Made by a program: the position numbers and the translations under genes
Notes under the pieces: generated by a model
Database searches by the model: none
What the model saw: the letters and a program-made list of their open reading frames with translations, nothing else
Told to the model about the DNA's origin: nothing
Shown here: in pieces, positions 56,834-64,000 of the stretch
How the letters are laid out: each line of letters begins with the position of its first letter
Numbering within the stretch: the first letter of the stretch is position 1
Assembly (NCBI RefSeq): GCF_963678635.1
Contig: NC_087062.1
Coordinates: 3,683,556 to 3,747,555 of the forward strand
Direction: 5' to 3'
Source: Symsagittifera roscoffensis
Lineage: Eukaryota; Xenacoelomorpha; Acoela; Convolutidae
Length of the DNA stretch: 64,000 bases

Positions 56834-58324
56834 ATGAATAGTGCATACAATCAAATGCCATTAGATGAACAATCGCGACGTTTAACACAATTTGTTATTG
56901 GAAACCAACAATACGAATTCAACCGCTTATTCTATGGAATATCCATAGGACCAGCAGCATTTTCAGCTTTTATGAGCAAAATTTTTCGACCACTAATACT
57001 CAAGAAAAACGCAATCACCTATTTAGACGATGTTTTTATGCAATCACAGACAAAAGAGGAAATGTTCAATGTTTTAGAACAATATCACCAAATACTTCAG
57101 AACGAAAATCTGAAGGCCGCCCCCGATAAATCACACTTCTTTTTGACAAGAGTTAAATTCTTAGGACATAATATAGAAAGAAAAACAATCACTCCATTGA
57201 AATCACGTATAGACGCTATTCAAAAACTCCAACCACCAACAAATAAAAAGAAAATCCAAGAATTCCTTGCAATGTTAAACTTTTTAAGCAAATATGTTTA
57301 TAAAATGCAATTATATCTACGACCATTCTATAATATACTTAGACAACAAAATAATTTTGAATGGAATACAGAACATCAAGCACGATTTGAAGAAATTAAA
57401 AAACTTCTAACTGAACAAATTTCAAACACAATTCCAGACTCAAATCAACCATTTTATGCAATGTGCGATGCTTCGAACTTTGGCATCGGCGCAGCATTAT
57501 TACAATCACATAATGGTACAAATAAAATGAACCTCATATCAGCAAATTCTCGATTATTCACTCAAGCAGAGCTACGACTCTCAACTCTAATGAGAGAATG
57601 TACAGCCATAATATATACACTAACAGAATACGAATTTCTGATACTTGGATCAAAACATCCCACAGTTCTATTCACAGACCATAAACCAATCATCTTTCTT
57701 TTTACACAAAAGTCTAATCCAAACCACCGAGTTTATAGATTTCAACTAATTTTAATGAAATTCCCAAACTTACATATATTTTGGACCGCAGGAAAAAATC
57801 TTGCATTACCAGACACATTAAGTCGAAATACGCCACCTGAATTACTTACACGTAAAACCACAGTTGAAATACCCAAAAATATAAAATTCTACCTTGCAGA
57901 AAATGAAACATCACCCCGATTGGAATGCAAATATGCAGTAAAAACTGACGTTGAACAATCACAAATAAACAATCTACAACACTTCCCACTTTATTTAGAT
58001 TGTCAAAATAATCACTATGAAGTTGATCTACTTGGAACATCAACTTTTAAACCAATCCCAGATTCACAATGGATAAAAAATAACACCCAAAAAAAAAGAG
58101 TAAAACCACACTCGCATAAAAAAGACCGTTTTCCACTAATTGAAAAAGAAAATTTAACTGATAAAATAAACTTATCAGGACCACAAACAAACGATTCAAA
58201 ATACACAATAAATCAAGTTTTTGACCTCCATGACCCACTTGATACAATACCCTTATCTAAATTAGAAATTGAAAACATTTTTCTCCCCCCAACAGAAACA
58301 ATTACAATTTCAACACTGAAATAA
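56834..58324 (+). CDS. Pol, reverse transcriptase core and RNase H
   Basis: Starts at the first Met after the TAA; the true frame continues from upstream (TADMNSAYNQM holds catalytic Asp 56831). Motifs: RLFYGISIGPAAFSAFM, YLDD at 57020-57031, FLGHNI, then RNase H with MCDASNFGIG (Asp 57467), RECTAIIYTL and FTDHKPI. All RT and RNase H acidic residues are present. It ends at TAA 58322-58324, but YQNLDPVIRQLKSW follows in the same frame, which is normal linker sequence before integrase. So this is a second in-frame stop in pol. Confidence 0.85.
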   Translation: MNSAYNQMPLDEQSRRLTQFVIGNQQYEFNRLFYGISIGPAAFSAFMSKIFRPLILKKNAITYLDDVFMQSQTKEEMFNVLEQYHQILQNENLKAAPDKSHFFLTRVKFLGHNIERKTITPLKSRIDAIQKLQPPTNKKKIQEFLAMLNFLSKYVYKMQLYLRPFYNILRQQNNFEWNTEHQARFEEIKKLLTEQISNTIPDSNQPFYAMCDASNFGIGAALLQSHNGTNKMNLISANSRLFTQAELRLSTLMRECTAIIYTLTEYEFLILGSKHPTVLFTDHKPIIFLFTQKSNPNHRVYRFQLILMKFPNLHIFWTAGKNLALPDTLSRNTPPELLTRKTTVEIPKNIKFYLAENETSPRLECKYAVKTDVEQSQINNLQHFPLYLDCQNNHYEVDLLGTSTFKPIPDSQWIKNNTQKKRVKPHSHKKDRFPLIEKENLTDKINLSGPQTNDSKYTINQVFDLHDPLDTIPLSKLEIENIFLPPTETITISTLK

Positions 58325-58978
58325 TATCAAAACCTTGACCCAGTAATTCGACAACTGAAATCATGGCACAAATATAAAACTAAACCTATCAAAGCAGATT
58401 CAACTATTCTAGGAAACAAAACACTCCTCCGATATTTTCGAAAATTCAATAATACAACAATTAACGAAAACACAGACCTTCTAGAATACAAACTAAATGA
58501 ATCTACAGTTCCCTGTCTCCCTTTAAGCATGATTTTCATAGCTTTTAATATTTCACATACACAAAATATTAAAGGACACTCTGGATCAGAGAAAACATAT
58601 TCAAATTTTATACAAAAATTTTATTTCCCAAATGCACCAATTTGGATAAAAGTACTATGCAATGACTGTATAGTATGTCAACTGAATAAACCTTACCCAA
58701 ATCAAAAGCAAATAGCACAAAAACAAGATTTTAAAGGACAAAGTTTGTACTTTAATCATCGTATCTCATTTGATACCAAAGGACCAATTTCACCCTCATC
58801 CGAAGGAAACTCCTACATCATGGTAATTGTTGACGCATTTACACATTATGTAGCACTTAACCCAGTACCACATTGTAACGCTTATTACGCTTACACAACA
58901 CTCTATGAACACTGGATAGCAAAATTTCGGACTACCAGAAATTTTAGTTACAGACAACGGTACAGAATTCATAAATAA
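58325..58978 (+). CDS. Pol, integrase zinc domain and start of catalytic core
   Basis: Continues the RT frame after the TAA at 58322 (first Met 58529). HHCC zinc module: His 58556, His 58577, Cys 58667, Cys 58676. The first catalytic Asp is in SFDTKGP (58772), and IVDAFTHYV follows. Near 58930 (AAATTTCGGACT) an extra base moves the sense into frame 0, so this frame soon becomes Arg/Tyr-rich nonsense and stops at 58976. Confidence 0.8.
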   Translation, partial: YQNLDPVIRQLKSWHKYKTKPIKADSTILGNKTLLRYFRKFNNTTINENTDLLEYKLNESTVPCLPLSMIFIAFNISHTQNIKGHSGSEKTYSNFIQKFYFPNAPIWIKVLCNDCIVCQLNKPYPNQKQIAQKQDFKGQSLYFNHRISFDTKGPISPSSEGNSYIMVIVDAFTHYVALNPVPHCNAYYAYTTLYEHWIAKFRTTRNFSYRQRYRIHK

Positions 58979-60032
58979 TGAAATCATTACACTATGTCAT
59001 TTATATAACATTAAACACAAACCACGTACATCTCACGCACCTTGGACAAACGGCTTAGTCGAAGGTATGAACCGTTCATTACAAGAATATCTCAGATGTA
59101 TCATCAATGGCAATGATACAAGATATACCGAATGGTCAGCAGATGTAAAACTATTTCCCTTAGCATATAATTCACAAATCACGACAACTTTAGGAATGTC
59201 ACCATATGAAATGGTTTTTAACCAAAAGCCACGCAAACCAATAATGTTTACAGCAAACTCTCATAAAAACGCACAAGGTTATTGTCAACCAAATAAAGAC
59301 TCAATTTGTTATAACCTACCATTACATACACACGATGAAGATCATTTTCATCACCCACAAATTCTTAAACTAGCCTCCGGTACACACACCGAATGGATTT
59401 TAAACAGAGATAAAAAACACAATGAAATTTACCAAAAAGTAACAAAAAAGTTGTTACAAAGGCAAAATATTAATGAACAAATAAATTCACGCTTTACACC
59501 AGCCTCCGATTTAAAAATTGGAACATTTGTTTTAATACCCAATTTTAATACTCAAAAAGGAATTTCAAAGAAATTACAACCCCTTCGTAAAGGACCATAC
59601 CAAATAATTGCAAAACCCACTGATGTCACATATAAAATCACCGACTCAGACAAAAAAGAAATCGTTCAACACCGAAATAACCTATTACCTTATTATCCAA
59701 AAGAATACGCACTCCGCGAACTAACTCAATTATATTCTTTTACAGGTTTACAAGTTATTCAAAATGACCCACATACGGAAAATACAACGAAGGAACAAAA
59801 AGATTTTCACCTCAAAAATCAAATAACAAAATCAACCACCACAAAAAACAATACAAAAAATCTAGATAAAAATACATCTCAAAAAGAAAGAAAAAATAGA
59901 AAAATGACAGAACAAATAATACCCCAAGAACAAATCGACAAATCAGAACATAGAGAGTCTTCACGACTTAGAAATCAACCACGTAAAAATTATAAATTAT
60001 TCATCCCACAATCTAAAATATTCTACATTTAA
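58979..60032 (+). CDS. Pol, integrase core and C-terminal domain
   Basis: Frame 0 carries LPEILVTDNGTEF (second Asp 58953) and APWTNGLVEGMNRSLQEYL (Glu 59061), spaced D-35-E. The Met at 59067 is internal. TTLGMSPYEMVFNQKPRKP, then a GPY/F-like LQPLRKGPYQIIAKP segment and a lysine-rich tail complete the integrase to TAA at 60030. Together with the preceding segment all DDE residues are present. Confidence 0.82.
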
Positions 60033-60613
60033 TAATCTTTGCACCTCTGAAACATTTTACACTTTCATTTTTCAAAATAACATGCTGACAAACAAGCAGC
60101 GATTTTAGTTCATAATTAGCCAATAGGATTCATCCAATCCGTCACCTTCTATAACTTTAACACAAACCAACTAGACGAAAAATATTAAACTCCAGGCATA
60201 TCTATAACTGTAACTCTACGACCTCCAGGTCAAAAATAAGCAAACCACTCCAACTTGACAACTAAAATAAATATCACCATAATATCATAACCCTCCCTTA
60301 TCTAATAAACCAAAGATCAACAATATTTCCCCAACTCAGACCTCAAATATCCCCCAAACAAATATGTTAAATTAGCTTAAAGTAAAAGAACGACCATTTT
60401 ATTTAGCCTAAAGTATAAAAATCTCAAAAATACCCCAGATCACTTGACAAATGAAAATAAAGACAAAGAAGACCTCCCGATCACCATAAAAATTGCCCCC
60501 AACAATTTTTTACAAAACTCAACCCACTTGTCAAAAAACTAATAAACTATCCGACCACACTTGAAAATTGCCCCAAACAACAAAAAATATTCGATCACGA
60601 AGTCATTTCTTAA
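60033..60613 (+). other. Untranslated spacer between pol and the downstream ORFs
   Basis: A/C-rich, stops in all frames. It contains two similar stretches with CACTTGACAA-TGAAAA and ATTGCCCC-AACAA (about 60440-60560). Possible splice acceptor or promoter region for the downstream ORFs; none proven. Confidence 0.45.
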
Positions 60614-60844
60614 ATGCTCTTCTATCAAACAGTCACTAAAATTATCACAAACCTCAAACAATTTTTTACGATACTTGAAACTTTCATAATATTTCTTTTT
60701 GATATCCTTGAATCTTTTCTAATAATCTTTATCATTTTTTGTAATGTTTTTTTAATTTTATACACTATATTCGAACTATTTCTCCAAGTTTCAAAAACCC
60801 TTGATTATATCCACAGGTACGATTTATACAACTTGTCTAAATGA
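60614..60844 (+). CDS. Small hydrophobic membrane protein 1
   Basis: 76 codons. Almost entirely hydrophobic from residue 16 to 60 (FFTILETFIIFLFDILESFL, then IIFIIFCNVFLILYTIFELF), compatible with two membrane helices or a hairpin. A T-rich codon block stands out from the A/C-rich surroundings. Its stop TGA overlaps the next ATG as ATGA. No family recognised; size and nature recall viral membrane accessory proteins, but that is analogy only. Confidence 0.55.
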   Translation: MLFYQTVTKIITNLKQFFTILETFIIFLFDILESFLIIFIIFCNVFLILYTIFELFLQVSKTLDYIHRYDLYNLSK

Positions 60845-61029
60845 TACAAACTATTTTCAGTAGAACTGATATTTTTCTACTATTTGTAATTTTCATAACA
60901 TTTCTATCATCCCTCATTTTGACCATATGCAAATGTATAAAGAAAGCAATCATCACATTCGCTCTAGCAACAATCCTCCTAATTCTTTTCTTAGAAGAAT
61001 ACTATAATAAACATAAACTTTTTCACTAA
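60841..61029 (+). CDS. Small hydrophobic membrane protein 2
   Basis: 62 codons, start overlapping the previous stop (ATGA at 60841-60844), as in termination-reinitiation pairs. Two hydrophobic segments, IFLLFVIFITFLSSLILTIC and AIITFALATILLILFL, separated by CKCIKK. It ends at TAA 61027-61029 while the next long frame is already open from 61017. A T5 run (61018-61023) in the overlap could allow a -1 shift into that frame. Confidence 0.55.
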   Translation: MIQTIFSRTDIFLLFVIFITFLSSLILTICKCIKKAIITFALATILLILFLEEYYNKHKLFH

Positions 61030-62171
61030 AAGAATATACCAAAAAGCTATCAAAAATTGCTACCCAACAGTCACAAAGTCAGTCTTCACCGACATCATCC
61101 CAAGATAACCCAACAACACCTTCAACTACCCAAAATCCTCAAACATCTACACGAATTTCCTTTCAAGATAACCCATACACTTTTGAAGAACGACACGCTC
61201 GTTTATCAGAACCACTAGAACCAGTTCAACGACAAGCAACTCTAAGTGAACCAACATATAACTTATACCCAACACTACCACAAGAATTAAGTAGAATAAG
61301 AAATCCTAGTCAAAACCAAAATACAGTCGAAATAAATAGACAAATTATACATCCTCGACGAAACAGAAATTTTCAAACTCCCCGAGTTCATTTTGAAATA
61401 CCTCAATCCCCATCACAAAACACTCCAGAAAACCCCATTGGTATATTACCAGAAACCCCTACGCTTCTTTCACAACGTAGCACCTCAAGCTTACCATCAG
61501 ATTATTTAGGTTCAACACCAACATCTGAACAAATACGTGAAAATCCCTTTAACCCCCCAAACCAGGCATCACGACTACCATATTGGACAACACATTCATT
61601 TACACAAGGTGAACTAAATTTAGTCAATGATCCAATAGATATTTCTACGGATACAACAACATCCTCATCACTACCAGAAACATTATCACTACCATCAACA
61701 CCATCAATAAGCCAGATTTCACGACCACCTTTTAACTTAAATTTTCCAAATAATCTCGACGCCAGATATAGAGAACAATCATCAACAATTATCCCTTTAC
61801 GACTAGATTGGAATACATTTACAGCCCCTCCACCATTATTTGGACAACATCTAGAAAGTAATCGCCTTCACAACTGGGCACTTAATAGATTACAATACCG
61901 GCAAGACATTCACGACGATATCCGTGAACACAATATCCAAATACTCCAACAAAACAGTTTACAATTAAAGTTTGAAATCACAGTTAAATTAAACAACATT
62001 ACTCAACATCCCTACCCATTAAACCCACCAAACATAACAGCTCAATCACTACCACCACCATTTATAACCACTGAAGTAAAATATAAATACGACAGATATA
62101 CCAAAAAGACAATTGGTTACATCACATTTTATAACCCATACTCAGGATTATCATACACATGTATATTCTAA
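61017..62171 (+). CDS. 384-codon Ser/Thr/Pro/Gln-rich ORF without ATG
   Basis: Open from 61017 to TAA 62169-62171 with no in-frame Met in the first part. The N-terminal ~230 residues are disordered (QQSQSSPTSSQD, SEPLEPVQRQ, HPRRNRNFQTPR); the last ~130 look folded (PLRLDWNTFTAPPPLFGQ, KFEITVKLNNITQ, IGYITFYNPYSG). It overlaps the small membrane ORF by 13 nt and the envelope ORF by 13 nt. Expression must use frameshift, splicing or a non-ATG start. The - strand fragment at 7260-7622 is a diverged relative with mostly silent changes, so this is a genuine protein. Function unknown. Confidence 0.72.
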   Translation, partial: TFSLKEYTKKLSKIATQQSQSQSSPTSSQDNPTTPSTTQNPQTSTRISFQDNPYTFEERHARLSEPLEPVQRQATLSEPTYNLYPTLPQELSRIRNPSQNQNTVEINRQIIHPRRNRNFQTPRVHFEIPQSPSQNTPENPIGILPETPTLLSQRSTSSLPSDYLGSTPTSEQIRENPFNPPNQASRLPYWTTHSFTQGELNLVNDPIDISTDTTTSSSLPETLSLPSTPSISQISRPPFNLNFPNNLDARYREQSSTIIPLRLDWNTFTAPPPLFGQHLESNRLHNWALNRLQYRQDIHDDIREHNIQILQQNSLQLKFEITVKLNNITQHPYPLNPPNITAQSLPPPFITTEVKYKYDRYTKKTIGYITFYNPYSGLSYTCIF

Positions 62172-62521
62172 AACTATTAATTTTTCTCCAACTCCTTTTT
62201 CTAGTAATCTCAAATCAAAACATAAACCCTTCTCCCCGCACAGGACCCCAAGATTTATTAGTAACACATTACGATTGTGAAGAAAACGAACAAAAAACAC
62301 TACACAAGTATGCAATAAATCAAGTATCACAATGCGAAACAGAACCCCAAGCCATAGAAACTACAAATGTAATAACAACACTTTATTCAAAAGCCCGAGC
62401 AACTACAGTTATAGTATATAAATTCACAGCAACATTTTCTGAAAAGAAAGTACTTGTTCACAAGTCTCAAACGGAAATAAAAACCGACTTGACCATGAAT
62501 CATTCTACCAAAGTAATATAG
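62159..62521 (+). CDS. Envelope-like protein, N-terminal part
   Basis: Signal peptide MYILKLLIFLQLLFLVIS, then an ectodomain start with DLLVTHYDCEENE, a second Cys in QVSQCETEP, and a beta-rich segment. Such a YDC and Cys pattern after a signal peptide is seen in glycoproteins of several env-bearing invertebrate retroelements; the glycoprotein class is not assigned. From about 62443 the sense passes to frame 1, and this frame ends at TAG 62519. Overlaps the previous ORF by 13 nt. Confidence 0.62.
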   Translation: MYILKLLIFLQLLFLVISNQNINPSPRTGPQDLLVTHYDCEENEQKTLHKYAINQVSQCETEPQAIETTNVITTLYSKARATTVIVYKFTATFSEKKVLVHKSQTEIKTDLTMNHSTKVI

Positions 62522-64000
62522 AACGACTTTTACATCTCAATCCAGAAGATTGTAAAAACGAGTTACTCCGACTAAACATCACAAAAAATAAAAACACAGA
62601 TAGAAAGTTAGTATATTTCCAAGTTTTTTCAGATTCTGTACATCAAGCAGAACTTGAAAGATATCAAGGACATATAAAACTAGATGAAAAGTACCCATAT
62701 AACGGCGCACACGGACGATTAACTTATGATATACACGATAAACACTGGATACCACACATTGGTATAAATGACCCATCAAACTGCAAAGCAGACACAAAAA
62801 ATAAAGGATACCAAGAAATAATGTTTTTCGATTGGAAAATACAACTCGAAAAAATACAACTCACACGAGATTTATCAGACAACACAATGATCTATCAAGG
62901 AATTAGATTACCTTGTAAAAACGACCAAGGTTATTGCGATCCTACAACAAGAACACAAGCAACAATTGTTTGGTTCCCCGAAGACACATGTACAACATTT
63001 CAAGTAGCAAAAATACACGCTCGTATGATAAAATTTCACGAAAAATATTTTATACAATCAATACCATATGAACAAGTAAATCCATTACGAAAAATAAGTT
63101 CTAATTTTAGAAACATTCATAATATAGAAAATAAATTAACACGTTTTCAAATATATCAAGAAACAGAACTTGCATGTAAATACAGAAACCCACTCCACAA
63201 AACACAATACTCTGAAATATTAGTTGAATACGAAAATGGATTCGACATGACCACTGGAAAACTAAAAGTTGACCCATACGCCACAAGTCATCCTCCAAAT
63301 GAAGGAACATCATACATACCAGTTCATTTTCAAAAGAATACAGGTCAACCTGGTGGACATTTAAAGCCCCAAGACGATCAAAGCACACGTTTACAAGAAC
63401 TATCACTAAAGAATAGTACATATTTTGGTAATATCCACTATGATATTCACTTAGATATGAAACTAGACTACACGATTAGCCGAATTTTTCAAGAAATGTC
63501 ACTCTCCGAATTAGAAACACTACACCAACTATGCGAATTAGAAAGAACACAAATATTACAATCACTTGCACTAGCAGTATTAAAAAAACCCTACGCAGGA
63601 TATTTACTATCAGGAAATAGATCAAATTTTTTAGACTATGAAGGAAACATCTTATGGTTTTATACTTGTACTAAAAAAGTATCACCACTATACGTTTTTG
63701 AAGATAAACGATGCTATAAAAGAATCCCTATCTTTTATAAGAATAAAGTACATTTCGTTGACACACTTTCACGAAGAACCTATTTCTGGGATACCGCAGT
63801 CCCATGTGGATCAGAAAATAGCCACAACGTAGTACAACTAAACCCTGATGAAGATAAATATTACCTTCTCACCCCATATCCCACATTAATGCAATCACTC
63901 AAAAAATTTTCACCAGAAAGCATTCGCGCTATCGCTCGAAACCCAAATATAGACTTACAATCAATAAGAATATACTCAAAATCAGATATTCAACATCACA
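62443..64000 (+). CDS. Envelope-like protein, main part, open at window end
   Basis: Frame 1 is open from 62443 through 64000 without a stop (519 codons), no start of its own, so it is the frameshifted continuation of the signal-peptide ORF. Cys are spaced as in an ectodomain (for example PEDCKNE, LPCKNDQGYCDP, EDTCTTF, LACKYRN, FYTCTK, VPCGSEN), and sequons are present. No transmembrane segment has appeared by 64000. Probably the surface/fusion glycoprotein of the element. The short frameshift could be a real mutation or an assembly indel. Confidence 0.65.

Larger units (their letters stand above)
50640..64000 (+). mobile_element. Large env-type Ty3/Gypsy-like element with extra ORFs, right end outside window
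   Basis: Strongly A-rich, G-poor plus strand throughout. Order: leader, ORF-A, gag with zinc knuckle, protease, RT, RNase H, integrase, a ~580-bp gap, two membrane mini-ORFs, a long Ser/Thr/Pro/Gln-rich ORF, and an envelope-like ORF still open at 64000. It is already over 13 kb without its 3' LTR, long for this class. The left limit is uncertain: TGTTGTTCC at about 50638 is a possible LTR start, but the partner LTR is not in view. Lesions are few: TAG 52249, TAA 56816, TAA 58322 and frameshifts near 55830, 58930 and 62450. It is the youngest-looking retroelement here. Confidence 0.85.

Noticed and set aside
2086..58324. Possible reassignment of TAA/TAG to Gln, since several in-frame stops sit at plausible CAA/CAG positions
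   Set aside because: In the BEL element, stops also replace likely Tyr (TAA 14625), Trp (TGA 10168) and Arg (TGA 9719, 10909), and there are frameshifts. The FN3 exons use ordinary codons. Decay explains all of them.

Overview
The window is AT-rich animal (metazoan) nuclear DNA. Two things support this. It carries a BEL/Pao retroelement, a superfamily known only from animals. It also carries exons for fibronectin type III and type II modules that are almost all flanked by phase-1 introns with ordinary GT-AG sites, which is the signature of animal exon shuffling. The species cannot be read from the sequence; a marine invertebrate is a guess only. There is no bacterial-style operon, CRISPR array or intact cellular RNA gene. 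The window is a repeat-dense scaffold with one 200-N gap (7060-7259).

Layout. (1) 1 to about 6290, + strand: right part of a Ty3/Gypsy element. One polyprotein frame (protease, reverse transcriptase, RNase H, integrase) is cut by one in-frame TAG and ends in a macro domain resembling the TARG1/OARD1 family; a second, frameshifted macro copy follows. (2) 7260-7622, - strand: fragment of a relative of the large element at the right end of the window. (3) 8635-15748: a decayed BEL/Pao element with a complete 5' LTR and a truncated 3' LTR. The 3' LTR runs into an 838-bp palindrome (378-bp arms) whose centre is again a piece of the same LTR. (4) About 19.5-45.6 kb, + strand: scattered exons of one large extracellular or membrane-protein gene. 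I find FN3 exons at 19512, 29452, 35199, 36186, 39812, 42617, 44980 and 45470, a linker exon at 37070 and a clear FN2 exon at 43917. Its introns hold a recurring intron module, a three-copy 1.67-kb tandem array with antisense coding remnants, a recent 1.32-kb tandem duplication, LINE remnants, a hAT-like MITE with target duplication, a second TIR element and a tRNA-Cys-like pseudogene. (5) 45.7-49.4 kb: a Tc1-like MITE, another MITE, a LINE scrap and two copies of a 415-bp repeat. (6) About 50.6 kb to the window end, + strand: a very large Ty3/Gypsy-like, retrovirus-like element with an ORF upstream of gag, gag, protease, RT/RNase H, integrase, two tiny membrane ORFs overlapping by ATGA, a 384-codon ORF with no ATG, and an envelope-like ORF that leaves the window.

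How the parts work together. The host gene is a modular cell-surface or matrix protein whose exons appear to have multiplied together with upstream intron sequence. The retroelements are mostly inactive copies with stops and frameshifts. The right-hand element is the best preserved, and its post-pol ORF array is the most unusual feature here. A diverged relative of one of those ORFs survives at 7.3-7.6 kb and shows codon-aware divergence, so that ORF was probably a real protein. No search or alignment program was used; every family call comes from motifs read by eye.
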